64,000 nt of DNA from Arthrobacter sp. Hiyo8 (GCA_001549895.1 AP014719.1:124001-188000), one strand, 5' to 3'; positions 19,876-30,606 are shown, counted from the first letter of the stretch. Numbers and translations: made by a program. Notes: generated by a model from the sequence alone, not told the origin.

Positions 19876-21958
19876 TCAGAGGAGGATCGCTCCGGCGATG
19901 AAGCCGGCACCGAGCATGACCAGCCCGATCGCGATCATGAGCGTGGTCAGCAGCTTGTTCTGCCGGCCCTGCATCTGGTTCGACCGCTCCAGATCGTTGA
20001 TGTACGCCTGGCGGTCGGCCTGCAGGTCGTTGACCCGGTCGTCGTATTGCTTCTTGAACGACTCGCCCATGTGGTCCATCTGCGCGAGCAGATCGGTCAC
20101 GCGGCTGGTCTGTGACGCGGTCTTCTCCTTCTCCAGGTTCAGGTTGTGCTGCCACTCCTCGTCCCGGACCCGCATCTGCTCGATCGTGGACTGGCGGGTC
20201 TTCTCGAACTCGTCCTCGGTGCGGCGCAGGCGGTCGGTGTGCTCGGTACGCAGACGCTCGACGATCTTCGCGTGCTCCTGCTCAAGGGCCGCGACCCGGT
20301 CGAAGCGCGACTGCTCCTCGGCCAGGGCATCGGCGCGGCTGATGTCACTCTTGCGGTTCTCGTCGATGATGCGCTGGATCTCGCTGGTCAGCTCCACGAG
20401 CAGTGCCCGCTCGGCCGCGAGGTTCTCCTGCTGGCGCTCTGCGAGTACCGTGAAGATGCGGGTCGTGCCAATAGCCATGCGGCGATCGGCATCCTTGCGG
20501 CGCAGCCCGAGGATCTCCTGCTGCGTGTGGGCGTAGTCGTTCTCGATCTTCGCGTCGATCGCAGCAACAGCTTCGAGCTGCTCGCGCTGGATCTTGGCCT
20601 TGTTCCGTTCGCGGTACTGGACCTCCGCCTGGCTTGCCGCCTGCTGCCCAATCTGGGCAATTGCCGCCTCGAATGCCTTGGCGATCTCGGCCTGAGCCTG
20701 GCGAGCGGTCTCGTCCTTGCCCGTCAGCGCCTCGCGGTACTCGACCTTCGCACCGGTGGTCAGCTCCTTGTAAACGCTGCCCTCGCGGTCGATCGCCACG
20801 TCACGCATGACCTGCTCGGCATGCAGGCTCATGATGTTGACGAACTCGGTCTGCAACTCGGCCTCACCGTCCGCGTGCAGCTTCGCCAGCTGCGCGTTCG
20901 CCTGGCGGGTGAGCTGGGCGATCTGATCGCCGAGCCAAGAACTCGCACCGTCCGGGACAGCGATCTGCACCGTCGGCGCGGCCACCCCGAACGAGGTGGC
21001 GAACTCGTCGAGGCGCACCTCCAGGTCGAGATCCTCGGTGAGAAAGCGCCGGGCGATGGTGCTGCGCACCTGCTCCTGATCGGCCACGGCTCGTCGTCGA
21101 CCGGTGCGGTCTCCGAGGACCCCTGAGGGGCGTAGTCGTCGTCTTCGTCCTCGTCGTCGAAGATCACCGCGTGCTCGTGCTGGGCGTCCTCGTCTTCACC
21201 CTCGACATCGGTGTGCTCCTCGAACGCCGGAGCTTCAGCATCCTCGTCTGCGGTCTCGCCGAACGCATCGCCGAACGCCGGCTCCTCGTCGAAGTTGACG
21301 TCAGCATCGGAAGCACCCTCGAAGAGAGGATCGCCCTCGTCCTCGGCATCCGGAGCGGCCTTGATCTTCGCCGGCTCCACATCCCCTCGGCCGTCGGCTC
21401 GTCGTCGGTCTCACCGCTGTGCGCCGCCCATGCCTCGCGGCCGACGGCATCCTTGAGCGCGATCGAGCCCGTGGAGACACCGAGCGCCATCGCGAACGTG
21501 GCGTCCGCGACCAGATCGACCTGCAGGCCGTTCTGGTTCTGGTAGACGACCGCCCAGCTGTAGAGCGGCGTCTTGCCGTCAGCGGCCGTCGGCGCGGTCA
21601 GCAGCGAGTACTCCTCCATGCGCGCGAGGGTCTCGGTCGTCGGGATGATTCCGAAGACCTCCTCGGAGAGCATGTCGGCGGTTGCCAGCGTGCAGATCGA
21701 GTCTGCCTCGATGAGTTCGATGAGCGAGCCCTTGGCCTCGTCGCGACCCTGCTTGCGGCTCAGTCCGCCGATCCGCTCGGCGGCGAGCACCAGGATGGCC
21801 CAGGCGGTGCCGCTGGGGAAGACGAACGGTGCGTTGCTGCGCAGCAGCTCAACGGCCGCGGGAACCGCGGTCTCACGCACGACCGATGCCAGGAGTTCAT
21901 CCGGCTTCTTCTGCCGCTCCTTCTTCTCAGTCTTCTTCGGTGCTGTCAGAATGCTCAT
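19876..21958 (-). CDS. tail-anchored coiled-coil protein with acidic linker
   Basis: About 694 residues after repair of frameshifts near 21,375 and 21,085. Three parts are visible. The N-terminal region (about 190 residues) is globular and unrecognised (FVFPSGTAWAILVLAAERIGG). A very acidic linker of about 100 residues contains FEEHTDVEGEDEDAQ and AVIFDDEDEDDD. A long coiled coil of about 300 residues is rich in Gln, Glu and Arg. One membrane helix closes the chain (LLTTLMIAIGLVMLGAGFIAGAI). The protein is therefore cytoplasmic and anchored by its C-terminus. A separate GTG start at 21,087 is possible if the linker and coiled coil are two genes. It may be a scaffold at the secretion site. Motif site 5 lies upstream. 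Confidence 0.7.
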
Positions 21959-22021
21959 GCCTGTCGATCCCTTCGGTTGTGAGTCACGATTCGCCTCGTT
22001 TATCAGAATAGTCTGTCGTGC

Positions 22022-22055
22022 ATATCGAATGCAACAATCAAATGATCTATCGAAT
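22022..22055 (-). promoter_or_regulatory. recurrent motif site 5, double (ATTCGATAG and ATTCGATAT on minus strand)
   Basis: ATTCGATAG complements 22,047-22,055 and ATTCGATAT complements 22,022-22,030. Both lie upstream of the tail-anchored coiled-coil gene and just after the previous terminator. GACTATTCTGATAAA follows toward the gene. Confidence 0.6.
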
Positions 22056-22062
22056 GAGCAAA

Positions 22063-22093
22063 GAGCCCCAGTCGAATCGTTCGACTGGGGCTC
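22063..22093 (-). terminator. terminator after the Clp-like gene
   Basis: 14-bp perfect arms (GAGCCCCAGTCGAA and its complement) with a 3-base loop. On the minus strand it is followed by TTTGCTC. Confidence 0.8.
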
Positions 22094-22115
22094 AACTCGG
22101 CTCGTCTCGCGGGTG

Positions 22116-23878
22116 TCACTGCATCGTGAAGACCATGACGTGTGCGTCAGATGTCCGCAGATCCTTCCGGTCGCTGACCATCTCACCCTCGATGTCGATT
22201 CCGATCCGACGCTCTGCCGGGAACTGGTTGATGAAGGTCGCAACCTCCGTGGTGACCTCGCTGGTCAGCCTGGCCACAGCCGCACGCGCACCGCCGGCAT
22301 CGGAGTCCGTGTTGCCGCGGTCCTCGATCAGGTACTGCAACACGCGGGGATTGATCGTCACGCGCACGTTGTGCTTCACGTGCACTTCCTGCACCAGCTC
22401 GCGCAGCTTGTTCTTCACGATCTGCTGCTGCGTCGCCAGCGACAAGGGCTGGAACGGGACGATGGCGTCGATTCGGCCCAGGAGCTCGGGCGGGAAGCGA
22501 TTGTCCGCCTGGGTCTTCGTGATTGAGCGCCGGATCAGCTTCTCGTACTCCATGAGCTCCTTGCCCGAGCCGGTGTCGTCGGGGCGTAGTCAGCGATCGT
22601 CTTGTAGACCTCGGAGGCTGCGTTCGTGGTGAGCACGATGTACGTGTTGAGGAAGCTCACCTGCCGGTTGTTGTCGTCCGTCAGGCGGCCGTCATCGAGC
22701 ACCTGCAGCAGGAGTCGCGTCACCATCGCCGAGGCCTTCTCGACCTCGTCAATCAGCACGACTGCGTGCGATCGGTCCCACACCCGCTTGGTCAGCTCCG
22801 AGCGGAACAGCTGCAGCGAGGAGTCCTCGGCGAACTCGGACATGTCGAAACGGATCAGGTGGCGCTGGTCGTCGCCGAAGAGCAGCTTGGCCAGCTGCTT
22901 GGTCAGCTCGGACTTGCCGACACCCGTGCTGCCCGTGAACAGCAGGCTGGCCATCGGCCGACCCGGGTTCTGCAGATCTGCCACCGAAAGCTGCAGGCGG
23001 CGGGCCACGGCTCTCGTGGCCAGATCCTGGCTGAGCACCTTCGCGTCGAGCTGCTGCTTGATCTTCGCGACGTCGACCTTGAAAGAGACGTTGACGTTGA
23101 GCGACTCCTGGAGCACGTCGGCGAGCAGGTCCCTATTCATCGACCGCCCCCGGCGGTGCCAGCCGACCATCGCGTTGAGCACCAGGATCGACTTTCGCGG
23201 CTGCGAACTCGCCGGCATGTAGCGCTCGGTGTACTCGTAGATCTGACGGAAGAGATGATCGTCGACGAACTGTTCGGCCACGCCATAGCGCTCGGCCACA
23301 CCTTGCAGGATCGTGATCGTCGTCTCTCGTCCCGGCTGGGCCAGGCTGATGCGCTGAAGGCGCTCGACCAGTGGCTGGTTTGGCGCGATATGCATGTGGA
23401 ATTCGTCGTAGGTCGTCGCGGCGATCACCCGGATTCCCCTGGTGCCCGATGCCGCCAGCACCGGCTTGATCGCCTCGACCGCGGCGTCCGAAAGCTGCAC
23501 GATCTGGTGGAACTCGTCGATGAACAGTACAAGTTCGTGATCTTCGTGCTTGACGTACCGCTCCGCCTCGTCGAAGAAGCCCTTGAGCGTCGCGGCCATG
23601 AGATTGCTGTCGCCGGCCTCGGAGATCATGCGCGCCGGGTCCACCTCAAGATAGAGACGCTTGTGGTCCTCGAGCATCGTGGCCTGTACCAGGGCTGTCT
23701 TACCCGAACCGGCTTCTGCGAGCAGGAGGATATTCGACAGCTCGGGTCGCTCCATGCCCGCCAGCACCTGCTGGATCTCATGCTCGCGGCCGACGATCTC
23801 ACGTTCCGCCGGCTTCAGCGGTTCGGACAGTCGCGCCAGCAGGGGGTAGTTCTCATTCAGTCGGGCATCTGCGAACAT
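22116..23878 (-). CDS. double AAA+ Hsp100/Clp-type unfoldase lacking the N-domain
   Basis: About 587 residues after one frameshift near 22,580 is repaired. First AAA+ domain: AEAGSGKTA (about residue 55), FIDEFHQ (about 116), AATTYDEFH. Second domain: GSTGVGKSEL (about 318), LIDEVEKA (about 379), LTTNAASE, arginine finger ELLGRIDAIVPF (about 465) and a sensor-2 helix. This is the ClpA/ClpB plan, but the protein starts almost directly with domain 1: the usual Clp N-domain and the ClpB middle domain are missing. No ClpP-docking loop is evident. It probably remodels element proteins rather than serving general proteolysis. AAGGAG lies nine bases before the ATG. It is a monocistronic unit with motif site 6 upstream and a terminator downstream. 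Confidence 0.9.
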
Positions 23879-23944
23879 CCGTGATCGCTCCTTCGTTCCA
23901 TTCGAGTTCCATTCAAAGATCAGTCGAATCCTATCACGATAGAC

Positions 23945-23954
23945 CTATCCGACT
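23945..23954 (-). promoter_or_regulatory. recurrent motif site 6 (AGTCGGATAG on minus strand)
   Basis: About 70 bases before the Clp-like start. It is followed by GTCTATCGTGATAGGATTCG, which contains another GATAGGAT element. Confidence 0.5.
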
Positions 23955-23970
23955 GCGGGCTCTAAGCGGG

Positions 23971-24006
23971 CGAAAGGCCCCATGGATCACTCCACAGGGC
24001 CTTTCG
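23971..24006 (-). terminator. terminator after the 24,021 gene
   Basis: Arms CGAAAGGCCC / GGGCCTTTCG plus inner GGA/TCC pairing, 15 bases beyond the stop. Confidence 0.7.
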
Positions 24007-24020
24007 AATCGCCGTTCGGC

Positions 24021-25168
24021 TCATCCGAACTGCGGGGAGTCGCTGCTCTTCTTCTCCTCCTCGTACTGATACGGGTACAATGTCCTCGCGGACGACCTCG
24101 GGGGAGCGGTGCTTCCTGCCGATGCCGTGCCGAACCGTGCTCCGGCCGCGGCGAACGGGTTCGAGGACCGCTCGTCCTCGACGATCTCTGCTTCGATGAT
24201 CTCGGCGTCCACGGCGACCTTTGCATCCGCTTCGCGCACAACACCCTGCCCGGCACCGACCACCCCGCCCACGACGCCACCGACAACGGGGCCGAGCTTC
24301 GGGACGGCCTTGCCGATCTGCGCGCCGGTCCGGGCACCTTCGACAGCTGCCTGGCTGACCCGGCCGAATGCAGAGATCTCCTGTGCCGTCGGTGCCCTGA
24401 GCTTCTTCCGCGCCTTCGGCACATCGTTCGAGCTGATCATCCCCGGATTGGGGCTCTCCGGGATCGACATCTCCGGATGCCGCTGTCTCACGATCGGATT
24501 GAACCGCGAACCAGGCGCACCCGGCGGGGGAGAAGACGGCACAGCGCTCTTCGGCCCATGCGCAGCCCCGAGACCGGCCTGGCTCGAAACACCCGCCGGC
24601 ATCGACACACCTCGGTAGATGCCGTCACTGAGATCGGTATGGGTGTTCTCGCGTCGGGCGTTCGCACTCAGGTCATCCTCGAAGATCACCGAGGCGTCCT
24701 CGGCCTGTTCCTGTCGAACTCGTCGCGCGGAGAGGGCCTGCCGGGTCATCGTCGTCGGGTCGACCTCGAAGTCCGAGGGCTCGAGAGTGTTCATGTTGAT
24801 GAAGTGGCCACCGTCGCCGTACGGCGAGGGCACCAGCTCCGCCTTCACGGCATAGACCGTGCCGATCTTCTCGCCTCGCTCGTTCAGGATCGGCTGTCGA
24901 TTGCTCCCGGCGTTGTACTCGATCGTGTCGAAGTCCGGGTGCCCGTAAGCCGCGGCGTGATTATGCCGGGGACGCCCCTGTCCGTCGCGGGCCGGGATCG
25001 AGGTCAGATGCGGATCCGCCTGACGCCCGTTCGGGTCGCGGTGATCGACCTGGACGTCGAGGTAGCGCCGAAGCCCGTGCTCGGTGGCGTTGCGGTCGTA
25101 GGTCTTGACCAGGAGATTGACGCCCTAGGACGGTCCGTCTCCAGGAAGTAGCTCGTGAGGTCTGCCAT
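24021..25168 (-). CDS. paralogue of the 25,282 gene with a long disordered C-terminus
   Basis: About 382 residues after a frameshift near 25,122 is repaired. The first 120 residues align with the neighbour at 25,282-25,851: shared GVNLL-K-YD, HLTS, then GE-IG--YAVKAELV/ANVMPS and a following (L)E-SDF-VD. The rest is Pro/Ser-rich and probably unstructured. It includes ASVIFEDDLS, a Gly/Ala stretch (GKAVPKLGPVVGGVVGG) and an acidic segment AEIIEAEIVEDE. It ends in YQYEEEKKSSDSPQFG. No catalytic motif is seen. The paired paralogues next to the relaxase gene suggest a DNA-processing or single-strand-binding role, but this is inference. Confidence 0.65.
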
Positions 25169-25210
25169 GGTTCTGCTCTCTCTGTCTTGTCTGGTGGTGC
25201 TGGGGAAGCA

Positions 25211-25242
25211 GAAAGGCCCCGGATCGCAATCCGGGGCCTTTC
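25211..25242 (-). terminator. terminator after the 25,282 gene
   Basis: 14-bp perfect arms (GAAAGGCCCCGGAT and its complement), 4-base loop, TTTC end. Confidence 0.8.
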
Positions 25243-25281
25243 GTGAGGCGTGCTGTGCTCTGCCGTTCAGCCCTGTGCGGA

Positions 25282-25851
25282 CTAGCCGACGGCCAGCTCC
25301 TCGTCCTCGAATAGCGGCACGTCGGTGCTCTGCTCGGGAGCCTCCGCCTGCGCCTCGGCGGCGGGAGCCTCCTTGGCCTGGGACACCTTTGCGGCGTCGG
25401 CGGCCTCCTTGGCTGCCTTCATCGACGCGAACTGCTGGTCCATCGTCTTGCTGTCGACCTTGAAGTCGGACTGCTCGAGGGACTTGGTGTTGAGCACAAG
25501 GCCGTTGCCCTTGGTCGACGGCATCACGTTGGCCTTGACGGCGTAGATGCGGCCGATCTCTTCGCCGTCCTTGTTCGTGATGGGCTCGAAGTTCGGGCCG
25601 GCGGCCTTGACGATCTCCTCGAACTGGCCGGTGCTGTAGGCCGCACCGTTGTTGTAGCGGGTCTTGCCGTCGCTGTCCTTCACCCGCTGGGAGGTCAGGT
25701 GCAGGTTGGTCTGCGCCGGACCGCGCTGGTCGCGGGCGTCGATCTGGGCGTCGACGAAGCGGAACTTGCCGTCCTTGGTCACGCCGTTGTCGTAGACCTT
25801 CGCGAGAAGGTTGACGCCGGTCATCGACCCCGGACCCCGAAGCTGTGCCAT
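25282..25851 (-). CDS. small conserved element protein with acidic tail (possible DNA-binding)
   Basis: 189 residues, intact. Residues 1-125 are beta-rich (GVNLLAKVYDNGVTKDGKFR, RIYAVKANVMPS) and recur in the gene at 24,021. A helical Ala-rich segment follows. The chain ends in STDVPLFEDEELAVG. A short acidic C-terminal tip after a flexible linker recalls the layout of single-strand-binding proteins, but no OB-fold signature is certain. AAGGAG lies seven bases before the ATG. The 155-base gap to the relaxase gene holds motif site 7 and an inverted repeat. Probably an abundant protein, given its own promoter region and terminator. Confidence 0.7.
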   Translation of the reverse strand: MAQLRGPGSMTGVNLLAKVYDNGVTKDGKFRFVDAQIDARDQRGPAQTNLHLTSQRVKDSDGKTRYNNGAAYSTGQFEEIVKAAGPNFEPITNKDGEEIGRIYAVKANVMPSTKGNGLVLNTKSLEQSDFKVDSKTMDQQFASMKAAKEAADAAKVSQAKEAPAAEAQAEAPEQSTDVPLFEDEELAVG

Positions 25852-25874
25852 GATCTGTCTCCTTAATTTCGTTG

Positions 25875-25899
25875 CCCGACTCGATTGACGAGTCGGTAC
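25875..25899. promoter_or_regulatory. inverted repeat upstream of the 25,282 gene
   Basis: CCGACTCG-ATTGA-CGAGTCGG, 8-bp perfect arms, about 35 bases before the start codon. Could be an operator or a 5' stem. Confidence 0.45.
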
Positions 25900-25992
25900 T
25901 GATCTGTCACATTCGCTTCTGGGCCATTCGACTCATCCGCGAATGATCCAAAGACTAATACTGAATAGAGTCGAAAGCAACTCTGAATGGTG

Positions 25993-26000
25993 TATCGAAT
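25993..26000 (-). promoter_or_regulatory. recurrent motif site 7 (ATTCGATA on minus strand)
   Basis: Just beyond the relaxase stop. It lies inside a 12-base-period direct repeat of GAATGGTG (25,985-26,003). A second half, CTCTATTCAGTATTAG, follows toward the gene. Confidence 0.5.
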
Positions 26001-26006
26001 GGTGAT

Positions 26007-28300
26007 TTAGTCGCCTGCGGGATTCGACTCGACTCCATCCAGGTCACGGTTTGCCTCGTAATCGAACGAACTCGTGGCCTCGATCGCGGCCTGATCAATC
26101 TCCCCCTGCAGTCGAACCGCCAGCCCGGCATCCAGCGCCGTCACGGGGTGTCGTCGGGTCTTCTCGATCTCCTGCTGGGCACGAAGCTCTGCGAACCGGC
26201 TCGGCAGAAGGCTGGTCCCTGTCTCAGCTGCCTCGCGAGTCAGCTTTGCTGCCAGCTTTGTCATGCTCGCCACGTCGTCTACCGGAAGCCCGGCGATGGA
26301 TTCGGCCTGTCCGGATTCGTCCAGATAGGTCATCGCTCCGACGAGCAGCCGGCGACGGTGCTGAGCTTCAAGAGCGAACGTCCGACGAGCCTTGCCGCCG
26401 ATCTCGGTGTCCGAGAAGAAGTCGTAGCCCAGATGATGCAGATCCAGGGCCTTCACCTCGTCGAAGTCATACGCCGCGCCCTTCTCAATCCGGGTCGCCA
26501 GAGGTGAGAGCGCGCCGTCGGCCGCCGCCGGCACGTTCTGCCCTCGCTTCCCGGTCTTGATCGTCACAGGCCGCAGCACCAGTCCCGACACGGCCAGATC
26601 CGCGCGCAGCTCATCCAGCTGCGCGTCGTAGGAGCGGCGCATCGCGGCAATGCGCTGATCGAGCACCGCGCGGCCTCCTGCGCCTTCGGTGAGCAGTCGT
26701 CCGCCCGGCTGACCGTAAATCTCCCGGCCCAGACGTTCGGCGTCCTCGCCCTCCTTCATACGCTGGAGAGAGACGTCCTGGCGCAAGCTCATCAGCGACA
26801 GGAGGCGCTGCCCATACTCGGAGACCTGCTTGTGCTGCTCATACCAGGCGTGCTCGTCGCCGACGAACGGCAGGAAGTGCTGGTACTTCGCCATAAGCCG
26901 GCGCTGGTACTCCTCCTCGAAGCGATAGAAGTCATAGAGGGGGCGCGAGTCCTCCACCGCCACGCCGGCGGCATCGGCCTTCTCCCACTGCCGGACGAGG
27001 TCCCGGTATGCCGCCGCACGCTCCCGGTGATGATCCAGCCGCGAGGCGTAACTGCGCAGCCGGAATCCGAACGACACCAGATCGTCGTCCGTCTCCTGGC
27101 TGGCAGCATCCTGCCGATCGCGCGCCAGCGCCGCCATCTGCTCATAGTCCATCCCCATGACCTTGAGCATGGGAGTGCGGATCCTCAGCTCATCCGGCGG
27201 CAGCGCACGCACCAGCTGGTAGACACCGTTGACAGCACGCTCGATGATCTGAGCTCGTCCGGAATCGACCAGACGCTGCCAGGCATCCGTGGTCAGCGAC
27301 TCTTTCGCTCGTCGCTCGTTTGCATAGTCCACGATCTTCTCCATCGCCGCAGGCATAGGCGACCCCGCGCGCCCGAGCTGTTCGGTGACCAGCTCCGTGA
27401 CGATCTCATTGGCCTTGCGCATCCGCATGTCATTGGTGCCGGCACGCCAGAGCCTGCGGTCCGCAGGCAGGCAGGCGAGCAGGAACTGGGGGAGCGCCTC
27501 CGCCCGCATCCGCTCGTGAGCCCAGCGCTTGATGAAGGTCGTGACGTTTCGTCGCTCATAGCCGACAGCGCTGGAGAGATGGGCCACCGCCTGCTTCTCG
27601 TCGAGCCAGGCGTCGACGCCCCGACGCAGCCGGGACTTGTGCCGGTCCAGGAGCTTGCCCTTCTGCTGCCCGTTGGGCATGAGGCGGCCGGTTCCGGCAT
27701 CGACCATCGCGAGATGGCAGTGCACGTGCTCGGTGTCGACCTGGATCACGCCGACATACCGCAGATCGTCGAACCCACCGCTTCCCGCGCTCATCCCGTT
27801 GAGGCCATGCATGATGGCCATTCGCAGCTTCATCTGGTCGATGTGACCGCGGTAGTCGCCGCGGTTCTCGCAGTGGAAGTCCGCATCGACGATGCCGTGC
27901 TTCTTCAGATACGCCTCATCGAACGAGAGCACGGTCTTGAACACCGTGTGACCCTTGTCGAAGTGCTTCTGGAGATCCCGGCTTGCCGCCCGCAGCTGCT
28001 CATCAGAGAGCGACACCGTACCGTAGCCGAACGCCACACCGCCGTCCCCCTGGGCCTGGCGCATCTCGTCCTTCGCCGCGCGCCTCGACGGAGCACGTTC
28101 GACCGCGCTCTCGCGAGCCATGTATCGAAGGATGAAATCGTCGGTGCGCAGCCGCTGTACCGGTGCCAGTGACTCCACCGCCTGCTCTCGAGCCATGTAC
28201 CGCGTGACGTAGCTTCCGGGTGTCGCGCCCGCGACCCCGAGCCGTCCGGCTTCTTGACGCTGAATTCGTTGACGACGACCACGTCCTGCTTGAGACCCAC
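26007..28300 (-). CDS. MobL-like conjugative relaxase
   Basis: Nicks and leads the DNA strand during transfer. About 764 residues after a frameshift near 28,240 is repaired; translation then starts at GTG 28,300, with AGGAGG seven bases upstream. Near the N-terminus come SYVTRYMAREQAVESL and a repeat-like ILRYMARESAVE. The histidine cluster TEHVHCHLAMVD (about residue 190) matches the metal-binding H-x-H of Mob-type relaxases, with YVGVIQVD before it. Tyrosine candidates for strand cleavage lie in the N-terminal region. The C-terminal two thirds are helical and charged. The pattern fits the MobL family known from Gram-positive conjugative plasmids such as pLS20 (from memory). It follows the secretion genes on the same strand. 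Confidence 0.85.
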
Positions 28301-28333
28301 GCCCGTCCCTCCTGTCCCGCTGATCGATTGAAG

Positions 28334-28377
28334 ACAACGGCCCGACGGTGGGATCATCCACGCGCCGGGGCCGTTGT
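28334..28377 (-). terminator. hairpin between the 28,409 gene and the relaxase
   Basis: 10-bp arms ACAACGGCCC / GGGCCGTTGT. No motif site lies between here and the relaxase start, so read-through is likely. Confidence 0.5.
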
Positions 28378-28408
28378 TCTCGTGTGCTTCCGCTGGTATT
28401 GCCCAGGC

Positions 28409-29422
28409 TCAGCGCTGGTGCGCGAGCTCGGTGTCGTCGTGCTCCAGGTCGGCAGCACGCTGCTCGACCTTGCGCTTGAGCTCGTCGTACGTAGGCCGCA
28501 CCGGCGTGGTGTCGTTCACGGACACCTCATCGTCGAAGAACAGATCCTCCAACTCAGGAGCTTCCGTGACCGGCTCGTCCACCGTCTCCAGGGCACTGGC
28601 GACCCGATCGCGGTAGATGTTCTCCGGGGTGCCTTCCTGCGCAGCGCGCTCCAGACGGAACTGCTCCTCCTCGGCATCCAGCTCGGCAGCGACGGCCTGC
28701 AGGCGCGCACTCATGTCGTCCTGTGCTTCCGGCTCGCCCTGCTCGGCCGAAGCGACGCTGGTCGCTTCCTGCGCGTGCTCGAAGTCGGCGTCGTCGAACA
28801 GGGTGGCCATCTCACCCGAACGCTGGCGCAGGCTCTGTCCCTCGACCACTCGGGCTCCACAGGCGGTGCGCCATCGGTCGAGAAGTCCGCGAAGTATTCG
28901 GCCAGGTCGTAGCCGGAGGACTCCATGTCGACGTCGAGACTGCCAAGGTCATGGACCTTGACGAACACCACAGGAACATCCGGGCGCTCTCAGTGCTGCG
29001 CGCCGGATCACCGGCAGGGGCCAGCACGATGGCGTCCATCGTGGCAGGCAGCTCCCATTCGATCCCGACAACCTGTTCGGGAACCGTGAAGCCAGGGGAG
29101 AAGTACCCCGCTTCGCCAGCAACGTCAGCTGCTTATCGTCGAACTCGTAGAACACGTCCACCGTCTCGCCACCCCCGGTGGGGAAGGTCACCGCGTCGAC
29201 GCCATAGGGCAGTCGCCGATGCGGTCGCACGCCGCGAAGCTCGCCGTTCATGTGCAGATACGGCCTGAAGTTCTGCTCGGGCCCGTGGTGCGCCAGCTCC
29301 ATCGTCTCAACGAACACGACGACGTCCGCCTGCTCGTTCTCGATGCGTGCGGTCTCCACGCCTCGCTCGCGCAGCACACGGTGTGCCCACACATCGGTCA
29401 TCGCCAATCCTGCGATTCGCAT
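28409..29422 (-). CDS. hypothetical acidic protein
   Basis: About 338 residues after frameshifts near 29,100, 28,985 and 28,855 are repaired. The N-terminal half looks like a compact alpha/beta domain (VWAHRVLRERGVE, DVVVFVETMELAHH, VDVFYEFDDKQLTLLAKRG, PVVFVKVHDLGSL). The C-terminal half is acidic and helical (MATLFDDADFEHAQ, LEDLFFDDEVSVND) and ends DDTELAHQR. It shares short L/F-F-D/E-D/E segments with other proteins of the element. No membrane segment or catalytic motif is seen. It is cotranscribed between the secretion genes and the relaxase, so an accessory transfer role is likely but unproven. Confidence 0.6.
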
Positions 29423-29452
29423 ATCGATCTCGCTTTCTCTCTTCTCGGTCGG

Positions 29453-29888
29453 TTACTTGCCGGTGGTCTTCCGGGCTACGTGGTGCTCGCGGATCGAGGC
29501 GATCCAACGGCTGCCCGTGCGCCACAGCCAGCGCATCAGAGCGATCTCGGCGACGGCGAGCAGCGTCACGACGAACAGCAGCGGGACGATCCACAGCGCC
29601 ACAGTGCCGCTGGTCGTCAGCTCGTTCTGCGCAGCCCCCGAGGCCTGATGCAGATAGAGCCCGATCATCGGGATGACGCCGACGGCGGTCACCATGACCA
29701 GCAGGTAGTCGACGACCAAAGTCCCTGCCCGGATCACGGTCGCCCACAACGCCACCAGCAGACGGCCTGAACCCCCTCAGTCGCCGCGGCGAACGGCCGC
29801 TTCTTCGTCGGAGCCTTCGCTGCGGTTGTGGCTGCCTTCGTCTTCCCTGCTTCTCGCTGGTCTTGGCCGGGCTGGTGATCGTCGTCAT
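29453..29888 (-). CDS. small membrane protein with two hydrophobic segments
   Basis: About 145 residues after two frameshifts (near 29,845 and 29,765) are repaired. A Lys/Ala/Thr-rich cytoplasmic lead (TKAATTAAKAPTKKRPFAA) is followed by membrane segments LVVDYLLVMVTAVGVIPMIG and VALWIVPLLFVVTLLAVAEIAL, then a basic tail (REHHVARKTTGK). It lies in the run of secretion genes. Two-helix proteins at this place can be channel parts of type IV systems (VirB3/VirB6-like fragments), but no family could be fixed. Confidence 0.65.
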
Positions 29889-29923
29889 GGGTCTGCGTCC
29901 TTTGTGTGGAGTCGTGAATGTGG

Positions 29924-30599
29924 TCATTTGGCGAGTGCGTCCCGCGCGGCGTCCGAGGCCCGAAAGGCCTCAAGGGACAGAACCGCACCGTCGACATTCG
30001 TCTGGTAAATCAAGGTCAGGTACTGCGGCGGCTTCTCCGTCGCGTTCTCACCGCTCGTCGGCACCGGATTGAGCCGGGCGACGGCCAGGTAGCTGTAGAG
30101 GTCAGCCCCTGCACACTCGCGACCTGCTGATCGAGCGACGTCAGCTGGTACGTGGTCGGGCCCTGGCTGGTTGTGGCCTGAAGCCATTCGGGCAGGAACT
30201 GCGTCAGCACCGGAGAGCCAGCCGGCAGAAACGCATAGCGCACAACCAGCGCAGCCTGCTGCTGCCGGGTATCGAGCGTCGAGGCCGATGACGAGGCCAG
30301 CGTCAGCGCAAGCGATCGCGCAGTTGCAGCATCCTTCGAAATGCGCTCTACGCTCACCGTGCCGAGCTGGTCCATCAGCGTCGTGTGCTTCTCCTGCAGT
30401 GCCGTTTCGGCTGCCGACAGATCGTCACGAAGACCGTTCTTGGTCGCCTCGACCTGTGCTGCAGGAGCCTCGTCGGAGCTGGTAGCCATGCTCAGACCGA
30501 GCGTCGACGCGCCAAGGAGGAAACCGCGCCCGCAGCACCGATGGTGATCTTGCTGAGGTGTCTGCGCGTCCAGTTCGTCATGTTCTTCTGAGTACCCAT
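29924..30599 (-). CDS. membrane-anchored secretion-channel protein (TcpC/VirB8-like candidate 1)
   Basis: About 225 residues after frameshifts near 30,520 and 30,105 are repaired. A short basic lead (TNWTRRHLSK) is followed by one membrane segment (ITIGAAGAV plus a hydrophobic run). An extracytoplasmic region comes next: a helical stalk (ATKNGLRDDLSAAETALQEK) and a C-terminal domain with TTYQLTSLDQQVASVQG. One-pass anchor, stalk and small outer domain is the layout of VirB8/TcpC subunits. Three further proteins with the same layout follow upstream. The upstream gene probably ends at 30,607, just before this start. Confidence 0.6.
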
Positions 30600-30606
30600 C
30601 AGCGCT

